The translations under genes and the position numbers were made by a program. The notes below the pieces were generated by a model. That model had not been told where the DNA came from. It worked only from the letters and a program-made list of their open reading frames with translations, and did not search any database. A stretch of DNA of 64,000 bases from a virus: the IMG/VR virus record IMGVR_UViG_3300034073_002585, positions 90,193-154,192 of that record. The stretch is one strand, 5' to 3'. Positions within the stretch are counted from its first letter, which is position 1. Every line of letters begins with the position of its first letter. Shown here one piece after another: positions 35,732 to 51,586 of this stretch.

Positions 35732-36358
35732 TTAATACCTATCTTTTAACTTTTCGTATAAATCTTTAATCTGCAACATTTCCATAGAGTTAGAGTAGCC
35801 ATAGAGGACCTCGGCAACTTCGTCGTAGAAAGGAGATTTCTTTCTAGGAACATGTCCTACCTCTAAATACATACTAGGGTCAATTGTGGAAATCTCACCT
35901 AATTCAAAGTTTCTATAGACCTCATCATTAGGCATTGTTTTTTCTCGCTTATTGTTAGCGAGCTCGGGATAGAAAGTCTCTAATTTTGTGAAAAAAGTGT
36001 CTACATCCTGAGTAAATTCTTCAAATACTGCAACAAAAAAATTTTCATGGTTGTAGACAAAATTCCATAGCTCGCTTAATTCATTAATTTTTCCCTTTAC
36101 TTCCTGGGAAGCTGAAAAATTATCACTCAGTTTTTTAGCATGAACATGATGTGATATAAGGGTATCTACAGGGTCTCTAAGTGGAACTATAAAAGGATGA
36201 GAAAGACCACCTGATATATAGTTTTTATGGTGAACCACGGAGTGAAGAGCATAGTTTTTATTTTCTATGTGATTTAAAAAATATCTATTTTTTAGGTGAT
36301 GCATTAAAAAATTGTGGCCAGAGCGCTGAAACCCAGCTACGATTAAGTTTTCAATCAT
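35732..36358 (-). CDS. PAPS-dependent sulfotransferase-like protein
   Basis: 208 residues. GFQRSGHNFLMHHL (9-22) fits the 5'-phosphosulfate binding loop and PLRDPVDTLISHH (about 59-71) the 3'-phosphate binding motif of sulfotransferases. It would move sulfate from PAPS to a sugar or protein hydroxyl. Ends two bases from the kinase gene, forming a pair that makes and uses PAPS; the acceptor is not known. Confidence 0.65.
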   Translation of the reverse strand: MIENLIVAGFQRSGHNFLMHHLKNRYFLNHIENKNYALHSVVHHKNYISGGLSHPFIVPLRDPVDTLISHHVHAKKLSDNFSASQEVKGKINELSELWNFVYNHENFFVAVFEEFTQDVDTFFTKLETFYPELANNKREKTMPNDEVYRNFELGEISTIDPSMYLEVGHVPRKKSPFYDEVAEVLYGYSNSMEMLQIKDLYEKLKDRY

Positions 36359-37557
36359 TTACCTAGTCCAAGTACTGAAATGTTTTCCCTAAGTTCATAG
36401 CTTCCCCCTATAAGCATAGTTAGAAGCCCTGGCTTAGATTCAACTCCAGCTCGGTCCCTAAACCACTCACTACCTGGGTCCGTGGTCGGAGCTTGAACCC
36501 AGAGGCGCTCTCCGATATCCATAGTGCGGAAGTTGTGGAAGTGTCCAGAAATCCAAAGGTCAGCAGCGCCTAGTGCAGTCTGTCCAGCGGCATGCTGAGA
36601 GAGAAATTTCATAGTATTATTCTGACCAGCTTGATGCCCGTGGAACATTCCAAGCATAGTTCCTTCAATATCTATAGTGAGAGTCTGATGCCCCGTGTTC
36701 GGGTAGCGAAACTCTACATGGGACAGCTCTGGGTTTTCTGCGCAAATGTCTTGTACAGCAGAGGCAATCTCAACGTTCCATCCGTCAGCGGGGTCCGTGA
36801 CAACCTGACGAGTTGCCTCGTCGTGGTTTCCGTTGATGACTGGCACAATTAGCCTGTCTACCAATGGGGCAAAAGCTTTTACCTGAGCCAACAACAACCT
36901 ACGTGCCACACGCGTCTGCTCCGTGATTCCGAGGTCTGATGCTGCCTGACCCTGTAGTCGTCCGTTCTGGCTAGTTGTGCCCTCTACGTGGTCACCAAGA
37001 AGGGCTAGCGCTATAGTACCTGGATTGATTCCAGCTTTCAGGTTTTGCTGGAAACGGTGTACAGCTTTTTCTGTAAGAGATAGGATTCGGTCTACTGACT
37101 GACCTGTGCCCTGACCGTTTGCCTTCTTACCAATCTGCTGGTCGCTAGGAGCAACCAAAAAAGCGCCCTCGCCAGTGGACTTCTTAGTCCCCTTGCCAGG
37201 ACGCCATTTCTTAATGTGGTCTACGAGTTGTTCTATGTCTACTAAGTCGGAGACAGAGGCTACAGCTGGAACAACATTGACCCTAACTGACTCAAGCCAC
37301 TCGCCGTCATACTTCTGCCATTTACCTCTACGTAGTGAAGTAACGCACCATTCATTCGGGTTTAGTCCGAATTCTTCTAGAACAGTAGTGGCGTCTACTG
37401 CGTCGCCTTCAGCTCTAGGAGTTCCGACTACAAAGCCGCCTTTGGTGGTATCAATGTCCATCCTTGGACGCCAGTCCTCTGGCTGCTTAGTGGCTCGCAC
37501 GTCTGAACCACTGTGTCCAGGCATACGAAGTTTCTCTAGTTTTTCTGACAGGCTCAC
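36355..37557 (-). CDS. metallophosphoesterase
   Basis: 400 residues from GTG 37557 (GGGAGAACT upstream). The C-terminal two-thirds carry calcineurin-like metal sites in order: APSDQQIG, GDHVEG, NGNHDE, FHGHQ and SGHFHN. The N-terminal 130 residues are extra and carry no known motif. Actinophages commonly encode such enzymes near replication genes; roles as nuclease or phosphatase are not resolved by sequence. Confidence 0.78.
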   Translation of the reverse strand: MSLSEKLEKLRMPGHSGSDVRATKQPEDWRPRMDIDTTKGGFVVGTPRAEGDAVDATTVLEEFGLNPNEWCVTSLRRGKWQKYDGEWLESVRVNVVPAVASVSDLVDIEQLVDHIKKWRPGKGTKKSTGEGAFLVAPSDQQIGKKANGQGTGQSVDRILSLTEKAVHRFQQNLKAGINPGTIALALLGDHVEGTTSQNGRLQGQAASDLGITEQTRVARRLLLAQVKAFAPLVDRLIVPVINGNHDEATRQVVTDPADGWNVEIASAVQDICAENPELSHVEFRYPNTGHQTLTIDIEGTMLGMFHGHQAGQNNTMKFLSQHAAGQTALGAADLWISGHFHNFRTMDIGERLWVQAPTTDPGSEWFRDRAGVESKPGLLTMLIGGSYELRENISVLGLGK

Positions 37558-37565
37558 AGTTCTCC

Positions 37566-37832
37566 CTACTTTAGCCTATTGCACGAACATAATCCGCGCC
37601 TGTGTCTATCTACCGCACTTGGGCTGACGTCATACCCTTCTTCACGAAGAGCATAAGCCAATCGGATGTTCGGCACGTGTTCTTCGTCACCAGGACGAGA
37701 ATTAATAATTCGGATAACGGCGTTTACGTCATCTTCTGAAAGCTTCGGGTCGTAAGTAACCTGCATTAGCTTACAAATAAAGGTGTTTTGGTAAGCTTCG
37801 GTTGCAGCCTTAAGGCGCTGAGCTAGAGCCAT
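37566..37832 (-). CDS. small HTH-like DNA-binding protein
   Basis: 88 residues with a strong GGAGAGG site. The C-terminal part (IRLAYALREEGYDVSPSAVDRHRRG) reads as a helix-turn-helix recognition unit followed by CSC. It lies immediately before the metallophosphoesterase, as similar proteins do in other actinophages. Role as regulator is likely but unproven. Confidence 0.6.
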   Translation of the reverse strand: MALAQRLKAATEAYQNTFICKLMQVTYDPKLSEDDVNAVIRIINSRPGDEEHVPNIRLAYALREEGYDVSPSAVDRHRRGLCSCNRLK

Positions 37833-37883
37833 AGTCCTCTCCTTAAACTATTACTTTAAGTATAGTACTACAGCAAAGAGTTT

Positions 37884-38000
37884 TTAGCTAGCTTTTCTAA
37901 GAATAATAACCTCATGTTTTTGCTCGCAATCTCTTGCAAGCGACGGGACAACGTGTTGTTTTGAGCAGACTGAACAAATGTAGTCTTTTACGTTAGCCAA
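37884..38000 (-). CDS. 38-residue zinc-finger-like protein
   Basis: TTG start at 38000 with GAGGT nine bases upstream, in an otherwise empty 221-base gap. The product has a C-x2-C (C9, C12) and later C-x3-H (C25, H29), a compact zinc-finger-like pattern, and a basic end. Only a short frame, so it could be chance, but the cysteine layout argues for a real gene. The remainder of the gap holds no other signal that I see. Confidence 0.5.
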   Translation of the reverse strand: MANVKDYICSVCSKQHVVPSLARDCEQKHEVIILRKAS

Positions 38001-38053
38001 TATTCTGTTACCTCGGTTATTCTGGGGAATTTCCCTTAGTAACTATTTTCCCA

Positions 38054-38854
38054 CTACTCTGAAGGTTCTTTTTCTTTTGCTTGTGTAGATTCTGCTGCAG
38101 CCTTTAGTGCTTCTCTGATATTGTTGGCCTCTATCATACGAGGGAACCTTCCAGCAAAATGATAGTCTCCAGAATGTGAAATCTTAACCCATGGGGCAGA
38201 CCAAACTTCTCCTCCCTCGGCTTGCCACATTCTACACAAGGCGTAGTCTTCCGACAGAAGAATGTCATTCTCATCGATAAAAGTAGTAAAGTATTCAGTT
38301 ACCATTTCGCCAAATGGCACTCCAGTTGAACCTACGTTGTTGTTTTTGTATTTTTTACATTTTGGTTCTAGAGTTTCAAATACTTTTCGTGTCAAAAAAA
38401 GCATTCCAGTGCCGATATCTTTAACTTTAAATGGCTCACTCTCGTTAAACTCTTGACTCTCTGGTAAAAGATTTATAGCGAAGTGACCAGAATATTGCTC
38501 TAATTCGTTGGCTGATTTTCCTGCAAGAGCAGCTAGTCTTATGTTTTCCCAGTTAATACCTTTCATAGGATATATGGCTCCAATAAAGTCTTTACCAGAC
38601 TCTATCATTTTTAAGACGTCTGCTGAATCCCAACCGTGGTCAGCATCAATAAAAAGTAGTGCATCACAGTCGGACTGCATAAATTTGTGAGCTAACGTGT
38701 TTCTAGCACGAGTAATTAAACTCTCATTTCCCACCGTGGTTGTGCTTATACTGTGCCCCGCTTGGGACAGCTTTACAATTAGGTTTTGCATAGAAATGGT
38801 GTAGTTATTCTTTGCAATTCCACCATACATTGGCGTGGCAATAAAAAGTTTCAA
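38054..38854 (-). CDS. GT-A-fold glycosyltransferase-like protein
   Basis: 266 residues from TTG 38854 with GGGAGA upstream. Features: MKLFIATPMYGGI start, RARNTLAHKFMQSDCDALLFIDADHGW (short form LLFIDADHGW near 67-76 is the DxD-type metal site), GAIYPMKG, GTGMLFLTRKVF near 147, and SEDYALCRMWQAEG near 200. Similar proteins occur in many phages with unknown acceptors. Ends before the primase-helicase in the same direction. Confidence 0.65.
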   Translation of the reverse strand: MKLFIATPMYGGIAKNNYTISMQNLIVKLSQAGHSISTTTVGNESLITRARNTLAHKFMQSDCDALLFIDADHGWDSADVLKMIESGKDFIGAIYPMKGINWENIRLAALAGKSANELEQYSGHFAINLLPESQEFNESEPFKVKDIGTGMLFLTRKVFETLEPKCKKYKNNNVGSTGVPFGEMVTEYFTTFIDENDILLSEDYALCRMWQAEGGEVWSAPWVKISHSGDYHFAGRFPRMIEANNIREALKAAAESTQAKEKEPSE

Positions 38855-38862
38855 GACTCTCC

Positions 38863-41538
38863 CTAAATCATAAATCTTGCAGCTGTACTAAAGTCTACCT
38901 CATTTATTGGGGATACCTCTTGGGGAGCCATAGAGATGCCTTGAATTATTGCTCTATTTCCAACACCTAGAACATCCATTCCCCTGTCGCTCAGCTTTCT
39001 CTGGAATGATATCTGAGTAACTGGCCTTTCACCTCTAGACTCTGACCAGAGTTTGTATCTTCTATAAACATCAGTCATCTTTGTGTGAGCACCCTCAACA
39101 GTGGAGGTTTCCTCATCCAAGAAGGCACCAATTCTGTCTTCGTTCTTCTTGTAAAGGTCGTGAGCTTCTTTAACGACAGAACACATTTCTAGCGGGTTGG
39201 CCTGGCTTGAAGATAAGTACTTAACTGCACCTTCTACAATCCATGCTAGAACTGCAGGAAGAGCCCCGTCTGGGTCGGCAAGATACTTTTTTAGCTCTGG
39301 GTCTGGTTTTGCTGGCTTATTCATTAGTGGTACTGGTAGTAGTCTTCGCCACATAGCTTCATCGGTAATGATTGGCCTGTGGTTAGTTGAAATCCAAAGC
39401 TTTCCAGTGGAGCGAAACTGAATAGGTCGCTCACCAGGTGAACGTCCCTGAATAGTTCCAGAACCAGTCAGCTTCTTAACTTGGTTCTCCTTGATACGCT
39501 CAGACTCTGGCAACTCGTCTACCCAGACCATTCTTCTTCCTCTAAGTTCTGCCATGTGATACTCGTCTGTAGAGCTCATTCTGTCACCTAGGGCTAGAAC
39601 GTTAGAGTCTAGAGCCCAGGCGTGCTGTCCTTTACCTAAGGCTTCGAATATTGTCTCAATAAAAGTGTTTTTACCAGACCCAGGCGGGCCGTAAATCACA
39701 AATACCACGTCTTGGTTGTTTAGACCAGTTGCGGTATATCCAACTGCTCGTTGAACCCACTCCATATACTCTCGGTCGCCCTTGAATGCTTCGTTTAGGA
39801 AGGTTTCCCATTTGGTATTTTTTAACCCTTGAGTGTAGGAGATGTTGGACACTCTCGTTATGTGAGAGTCCATTTGACTTTCAAGTAGAACGCCAGTTCT
39901 AAGGTCAACAACTCCATTTTTAACACCTAGCAAGTAAGGGTCTTTGTCCCAGTCTTCAATATCCATCTGAATTCTAGAATCTGAAACTGCCTGTTCAATC
40001 ATTGAATTGATTCGTGCATTTGATTTAGCTTGATTTGCCCACTTTACTAGTTCAGCAGCCCTGGGGTCATCCCTGTCCTTAAGATATGCAACTTCTCCAG
40101 CAATAACTGGAGAGATGTATTTTGCAATTTCTTTTATCTCATTCATTCGCTGGTCAGGCTTCCAGTAGTGGCCATTCCAAACAAACCAGCCAACATCAGG
40201 GGTGTATCGTATAGTAGAACCAAAGGAGTCGACTAACCGCCTACCGTTACCTACGTCAGTTAGGCTTCGAGCTTCTGGCCTACCGCCAGCTTCTACACTA
40301 AGGGCGTCTACGTCTTTGGGTAAATCTAAGTTTCCGCCCACAGCTATGTCTTTAAGACTTCTACCGCTTGCTGCAAATGCAGCCACTTGGTCGCCAATTA
40401 CACTGGTGTTTGCAGAATCTAAAGAATCGGAGTCCCCTACCTGGGCGGCCTGTCTTTTTTGTATAGAAAAAACACTAGTGTCTACAGCTTTAACAAAATT
40501 TTCAGATACCTTTTTTGCCCACTCCATACCATTTTCTGGTTTGTAGTCTTTGAGACCTTCCCACCACTTATTCCATATAGGGTTTTCAGAGACAAAGTTA
40601 ATAGCATTTCTTGTGTGCATAAGGATGCCATTAGCACCTTCAACATCCATCGGTGGCCTGACCATCTCAGCGTTGAACTTGAGCATCATTGCTTCTACTG
40701 AAGTTCTTCCTGCAATATCTGTACCAAACTTATTTGCCAGAGCACAGGCTAGTGCATATAGACCGACTGCCCTGCTCCCCTCGTCTATTCCTTCTTCTAG
40801 TATTTTGTCTATATCAAGCTTGGCATCTGTAGTGCCAAAATTTAGGTCTCTTAGGAACTCCCAGTCGCTAGTGGCGTAGCTCGAGCCCGACAAACCGCCT
40901 GAAGCTTTTAGGCTTCTAGACCTGATTACGTTCAAAAGCTCTTCAGGTGCTTCTGCAATTTCTCTTTCCCAGGGGGCGTGTCCTGGTTTCCATTCATACC
41001 CTACCCCGCTGAAGTGCCTAGAGGGGGAAATTAAAATATATCCGTTGTGCTTAATGTCAATTCCAGGTAGACCTTCTTTATTGAAGTTTCCCAGAAACTT
41101 TTCATTAGGGTCGCACTTATATAGAAGGTGTCTTCCCCTCTTTACAATACCTTTATCTGACCACTGGCCAGTAATAGCTTCAACTGTGTCGGGAAGCTCA
41201 CCTAGTGCACGTTCTTCCAATTTAAGCAGAGATGCGTCTCCGCCGTTTCGCGGGTCAATATCAACTACAAAAAATCCAGAAGGTTTAGCAAAAACACCAA
41301 TATTGTAGTCAGGATTTTCTTCCCACCAAGCGCTGACTTGATTCAGGTCGTTGGTGGCTCCCGTGTTCCAACTGATTACTGGGTGCTTACCAATGTCCTT
41401 GGAATCCTTGTGTTCCTTATTACAGGTACACTTACCAGCCGAATTTATACCATGTACTGGAAGGATGTGCCAGCCTTTACTTGCATACCAACTAGCGCCA
41501 GGACCTAGTCGTCCATTTGCATTCTCCCATGCGCCCAT
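38863..41538 (-). CDS. primase-polymerase / SF3 (D5-like) helicase
   Basis: 891 residues. The N-terminal 210 form an AEP-type Prim-Pol (GWHILPVHG, WWEENPDYNIGVFAKPSG, FFVVDIDPRNGG with the acidic metal pair, and GRHLLYK), with an inserted CTCNK motif that may bind zinc. A D5_N-type linker (NGHYWKPDQR, LGVKNGVVDLRTG) leads to an SF3 ATPase: YGPPGSGKNTFIE (Walker A) and RRMVWVDELPES (Walker B), then WRRLLPVPL. It should unwind and prime the phage DNA, and is the first gene of this - strand unit. Confidence 0.88.
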   Translation of the reverse strand: MGAWENANGRLGPGASWYASKGWHILPVHGINSAGKCTCNKEHKDSKDIGKHPVISWNTGATNDLNQVSAWWEENPDYNIGVFAKPSGFFVVDIDPRNGGDASLLKLEERALGELPDTVEAITGQWSDKGIVKRGRHLLYKCDPNEKFLGNFNKEGLPGIDIKHNGYILISPSRHFSGVGYEWKPGHAPWEREIAEAPEELLNVIRSRSLKASGGLSGSSYATSDWEFLRDLNFGTTDAKLDIDKILEEGIDEGSRAVGLYALACALANKFGTDIAGRTSVEAMMLKFNAEMVRPPMDVEGANGILMHTRNAINFVSENPIWNKWWEGLKDYKPENGMEWAKKVSENFVKAVDTSVFSIQKRQAAQVGDSDSLDSANTSVIGDQVAAFAASGRSLKDIAVGGNLDLPKDVDALSVEAGGRPEARSLTDVGNGRRLVDSFGSTIRYTPDVGWFVWNGHYWKPDQRMNEIKEIAKYISPVIAGEVAYLKDRDDPRAAELVKWANQAKSNARINSMIEQAVSDSRIQMDIEDWDKDPYLLGVKNGVVDLRTGVLLESQMDSHITRVSNISYTQGLKNTKWETFLNEAFKGDREYMEWVQRAVGYTATGLNNQDVVFVIYGPPGSGKNTFIETIFEALGKGQHAWALDSNVLALGDRMSSTDEYHMAELRGRRMVWVDELPESERIKENQVKKLTGSGTIQGRSPGERPIQFRSTGKLWISTNHRPIITDEAMWRRLLPVPLMNKPAKPDPELKKYLADPDGALPAVLAWIVEGAVKYLSSSQANPLEMCSVVKEAHDLYKKNEDRIGAFLDEETSTVEGAHTKMTDVYRRYKLWSESRGERPVTQISFQRKLSDRGMDVLGVGNRAIIQGISMAPQEVSPINEVDFSTAARFMI

Positions 41539-41597
41539 CTACTGATTGTCCTTTGTAGTCTAAAAACTAACACCCTTGCTGAGGTTAAGCTTGAATC

Positions 41598-41626
41598 ATC
41601 CTACACCTTACCGATACGTTTGCAAA
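41598..41626 (-). promoter_or_regulatory. candidate promoter for primase operon
   Basis: Read on the - strand: TTTGCA (41626-41621), a 17-base spacer, TAGGAT (41603-41598), about 60 bases before the primase ATG. Both boxes match consensus at four of six positions. Confidence 0.4.
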
Positions 41627-41712
41627 TCAAAACGTGAAAGATGTTTAAAAATTTAATTCAGTGACCAACTTGATGGCTAGACCAAATCAAAATAAGGAAA
41701 ACCCTATTAGGG

Positions 41713-41718
41713 TAAAAT
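41713..41718 (+). promoter_or_regulatory. TAAAAT element before membrane protein gene
   Basis: TTAGGGTAAAATAGATGG, 45 bases upstream of the ATG at 41764; the left part is in a short repeat ACCCTATTAGGGT. The rest of the 225-base divergent gap 41539-41763 shows only this and the - strand promoter. Confidence 0.4.
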
Positions 41719-41763
41719 AGATGGAGCAAACCTAATTGCTCCCTCTCCTAGGAACTAGTATAC

Positions 41764-42147
41764 ATGACTACTCAAGCTTTACTGGCAGTAGCCGCAACAA
41801 TCTCTGCGTTTGGCGTATTGATTGCTGCAGTTATAGCAATCTATAAAATTGCAAAAAGAATTGACGATGCCTTAGGTCTAGACAAAGACGGAAGGACTAT
41901 AGCGGAGCGGTTGGACAGGGTTGAGCATCAACTCTGGGAAAATGGCGGAAGCTCCCTTGCTGACCGCGTAAACAATATTGAAAAACATGTTGTTAAGGTC
42001 TCTACCGAAGTCGAGTTCATCAAAGACCTCACTATGGGACTACACGCAGCTCAGACTGGTCAAATAACCAATGTGTATTTCCCCTCAGAAAACGAGCCTT
42101 TAGTTAAACCTGTAGTTAAACAGGTCCGTAAACGCAAAGCTAGTTAG
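41764..42147 (+). CDS. one-TM protein with coiled coil, holin-like candidate
   Basis: 127 residues. One hydrophobic segment (ALLAVAATISAFGVLIAAVIAIYKI, about 5-29) leaves a charged, coiled-coil-like body (RLDRVEHQLWENGG, NNIEKHVVKVSTEVEF) and a Lys-Arg-rich tail. Such single-TM proteins in actinophages are often annotated DUF2746 or holin-like. It lies alone on + between two - strand units. No endolysin is nearby, so a lysis role is only a guess. Confidence 0.5.
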   Translation: MTTQALLAVAATISAFGVLIAAVIAIYKIAKRIDDALGLDKDGRTIAERLDRVEHQLWENGGSSLADRVNNIEKHVVKVSTEVEFIKDLTMGLHAAQTGQITNVYFPSENEPLVKPVVKQVRKRKAS

Positions 42148-42158
42148 TAAAACTAGCT
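42138..42158. terminator. 8-bp inverted repeat at convergent stops
   Basis: AGCTAGTT-AGTAA-AACTAGCT, a perfect stem with a five-base loop that covers both stop codons of the facing genes (ends 42147 and 42140). Placement suggests a bidirectional terminator, but T-tracts are weak. Confidence 0.5.
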
Positions 42159-43977
42159 CCCCAGCCGCCTACGCTTTTTACGTTTACTGTACCCTCTACC
42201 CACGTTCCAGCTTGTCTAACATACGCAGTCCCATTGGCCCATGCCGAACCATTCCACACTTTAACGTATCCACCAGCTGACTCTACCGTGATAGTTAGCG
42301 TGCTTGTATCTAAGGTTTCGTCAGAAGCATTGGTTGCTCTAATTTTAAAATTATATGTGTCTGGGACTGTAGGGGTTCCAGTTAGCTCTCCTGTAGAGGT
42401 ATTTAGTGTTATCCCTGGAGGCAGTGAGCCTTCAATAATGGAATATGTAACAGTAGGGCCCTCTACAACACTTACCCCATCAGAATATGAAGTGTCCTGA
42501 GTTGCCACACTGCTGGCTAACACTGCACTAGACCACACAAGGCTGGCGTCTAATACCTCAATCTCGAACGAGACGCCTCCTGGTGTTTCACTGTCTGCAT
42601 TGTATGGAGTAACGGTAAAGGACGCTGTTCCGTATGCGGTAGGTGTTCCAGACACGGTAGCTTGCGCAAATCCTGAAGTACTAGTAGCACCCGAAAAAGA
42701 GAGGCCAGCTATCGGTAGGTCTCCGTCATTCCATGAGGCAACGTACTGCGCTGATATAGTGTCGCTATAGTAACTACCTTTTCTTGCAGTATTTGTTAGC
42801 GAAGAGTCCAACCAAACTGGAATTCTAGGAGCAACATAAAATGATATGGTCTTAGAGTCGCCCTCTTCGCCCTCAGAATTGACTGGTGTAGCTGTAATAC
42901 TAACTACCCCGCTTGCGGTGGGGGTGCCGTACATCGCTAAAGCATTTTGATTAAAGTCAGGTATTGTCATCCAAGATGGTTGACCACTCACTAGCCAAAC
43001 ATTTACGTTATTAGCACTTATGCCATCACTCCAATAGACGCCAATTCTCCCGCTTGGTAGGGTTTCGTCTGTCCAAGTAGGTAAAGCTTGTTTAAATTCG
43101 AAGGTATCAGTACTGTCTGTACTGCCTCCATCGCCAGTTGCCCTTACGGTTATAGTTTTAGTTCCGCTAGTACCTGCGCTAAATGTTCCTGTTAAAGTTG
43201 CATAGCTTCCGTAGTCGTTTAGGGATATGCCGCTAGGTGCCGTTACTAGAGAATATGAAGTAGTATCTGATGCTTGTATGTAGTCATAGAAACTGTCTCC
43301 AACCCTGTGGATAGTGTAGTCATCCACACCGTTCGAAAAAACTGGAGCTGGGACATTGGCAGTCCAGCTTGCAGTTAGGGTTACGGTTGAGTCTGTTGTA
43401 TATGAAGCACCAGCGCCACCGACATTTGTAGCCCCGTTGAGCCACCCGTTGAACGTATATCCGCTCCTGCTTGGGGTTGGTAGAGTGATGCTGTCCCCGT
43501 GAGCTGATTTAGTCGAAGCTGTACCTACAGTTCCGCCGTTTGCATCAAACGTGATGGTGTAGATGTTTGGGAAGTTAATTCGAGTGTACCCAGAAACAGG
43601 GGCCCTAGTGTTGTTTGGTACGTAGGATGCATCAGTAACGGCGTCTACTATTCCAAATGTATCAAAATACTTTGTACCATCAGCATTGTGACTAGTCACT
43701 CTGTCAGTGACCCTACATATCTCTATCTGGCTATTTTTTGCCAAAGTAAATTGCTGATTTGCACTAGCAACGGATACATCAGAACCACCGCTATTTACAG
43801 TTATGTCACCAGTTAATGTCCAGGATGAGAAGTTATTATTAGTGGAAAAAAGAACAAGCCACATAGTAATGTAAGACCTGTTATTGGCAGCATCGGTATA
43901 CCCGCTATATCCAACGGAAACGCTAAAGCCCCTAGAGTCGTAACTACCTCTAGCTATGCTGCCACTAAAATTTGCCA

Positions 43978-43978
<1 letters not shown>
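42140..43978 (-). CDS. fibre/adhesin with InlB-type and putative-Ig (He_PIG) domains
   Basis: 612 residues. The N-terminal 130 form a beta domain; residues about 134-205 are an InlB B-repeat (YTITFDANGGTVG, SGYTFNGWLNGAT, VTLTASW). Four cadherin-like/He_PIG units follow, the last with SLPPGITLNTSTGELTGTP near 520. The C-terminus repeats WNGSAW..YVRQAGTWVEGTVNV, a module also ending the protein at 45783. Last gene of the collagen-fibre operon and overlapped by it (TAATG). Probably binds sugars or host surface. Confidence 0.75.
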
Positions 43979-45726
<1,748 letters not shown>

Positions 45727-45759
45727 GTTAGAGAATTTCCTGTTAAGGGGTACTACCCT

Positions 45760-45765
45760 ATTTTA
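45760..45765 (-). promoter_or_regulatory. TAAAAT element before collagen-like fibre A
   Basis: On the - strand AAGGTAAAATAGGG, 33 bases before the ATG at 45726 in a 56-base gap. Same core and flanks as the copies near 6516 and 41713. Confidence 0.4.
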
Positions 45766-45782
45766 CCTTAATTTTTAATTTG

Positions 45783-46616
45783 TTACGTGCTTCTATCCCA
45801 TGAGTTAGAGCCAGAGTTGTATATGTGAGCAAACGACCTCACCCACTCGCTTCCGTTATACACATAGACAGGTGATTTTTCCCAGGTTCCTGTGGATGAG
45901 TTGTAGATACTAATATCTCCTCCATCATCCTCTACTGTCATTGTAAGAGTTCCAGTGGTAATAGTGCCGCCATCACCATTTGCACTTACTACAAAGTTGT
46001 AGGTATTTGCGGAGCCTTGAACTGGTGTACCAGAAAGCAGCCCACTCGAACTTAAAGTTACCCCCACAGGGAGAGTTCCAGAGTACAGAGCATATGTAGA
46101 AGCGTTTACAGCCGAGAAGGTAGTCTCGGTTATGGGGCTACCCTCTGTTTCTGTGCTACTACTTAATATGTCTCCACCAGAAGCCCAGTAGGGAGCGGCA
46201 GGAAACCTGGGCGGGAAGAATGGTGGAAAATATGGAGGAAAATACGGCGGGAAGAATGGTGGAAAATATGGAGGAAAATACGGCGGGAAGAATGGTGGAA
46301 AATATGGAGGAAAATACGGTGGGAAGAATGGTGGTGGGCAAGCATCTGTGTATGAACCGCTTGTTTGGCTCTCGTATAAGGTTCCGCTAGTTGCACCAGA
46401 CAGTGTTGCAGAGAAAAAATATAGGGTACCGCATGACAGCGAGCTGGCAGTACCAGAAAACGAGTAGGATTCTCCTGTTGCTACCTGCTGAGACGCCACT
46501 TCAGTCGTTGGCCCGTACAGCCTAACAATTACTGGACCTGCTTGGGTATTTGTGCCAGATACGGTAGCAGTTAGGGAAGTAGTACTGCTGCCAGTAAAAC
46601 TTATGTTTATAGACAT
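45783..46616 (-). CDS. fibre protein with Phe-Pro-Pro-Tyr repeats
   Basis: 277 residues. N-terminal Ig-like domain (SINISFTGSSTTSLTATVSG...), then residues about 93-140 are PPYF/PPFF repeats rich in proline and aromatics, flanked by the only cysteines. A He_PIG-like domain (SGTLPVGVTLSSSGLLSGTP) and a YNGSEWV-type C-terminus follow. The FPP repeats differ from collagen but are equally proline-rich and have PP pairs, the classic context for prolyl 4-hydroxylation. A second gene with the same repeat is at the right edge. Confidence 0.8.
   Translation of the reverse strand: MSINISFTGSSTTSLTATVSGTNTQAGPVIVRLYGPTTEVASQQVATGESYSFSGTASSLSCGTLYFFSATLSGATSGTLYESQTSGSYTDACPPPFFPPYFPPYFPPFFPPYFPPYFPPFFPPYFPPYFPPFFPPRFPAAPYWASGGDILSSSTETEGSPITETTFSAVNASTYALYSGTLPVGVTLSSSGLLSGTPVQGSANTYNFVVSANGDGGTITTGTLTMTVEDDGGDISIYNSSTGTWEKSPVYVYNGSEWVRSFAHIYNSGSNSWDRST
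46213..46332. repeat. 36-bp tandem repeat encoding FPPYFPPYFPPF
   Basis: Three 36-bp units, each made of three related 12-bp parts (GGGAAGAATGGT, GGAAAATATGGA, GGAAAATACGGY on +), plus one more 12-bp part. Each 12-bp part codes on - for four residues of the FPP(Y/F) repeat, so copy number can change in frame. Confidence 0.9.
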
Positions 46617-46626
46617 TATCTAAACC

Positions 46627-47721
<1,095 letters not shown>

Positions 47722-47732
47722 AATTTATCCTT

Positions 47733-51585
<3,853 letters not shown>

Positions 51586-51586
<1 letters not shown>

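Noticed and set aside
41764-42147. Confident holin call for the one-TM protein
   Set aside because: No endolysin lies nearby and single-TM proteins with coiled coil have many roles; listed only as a candidate.
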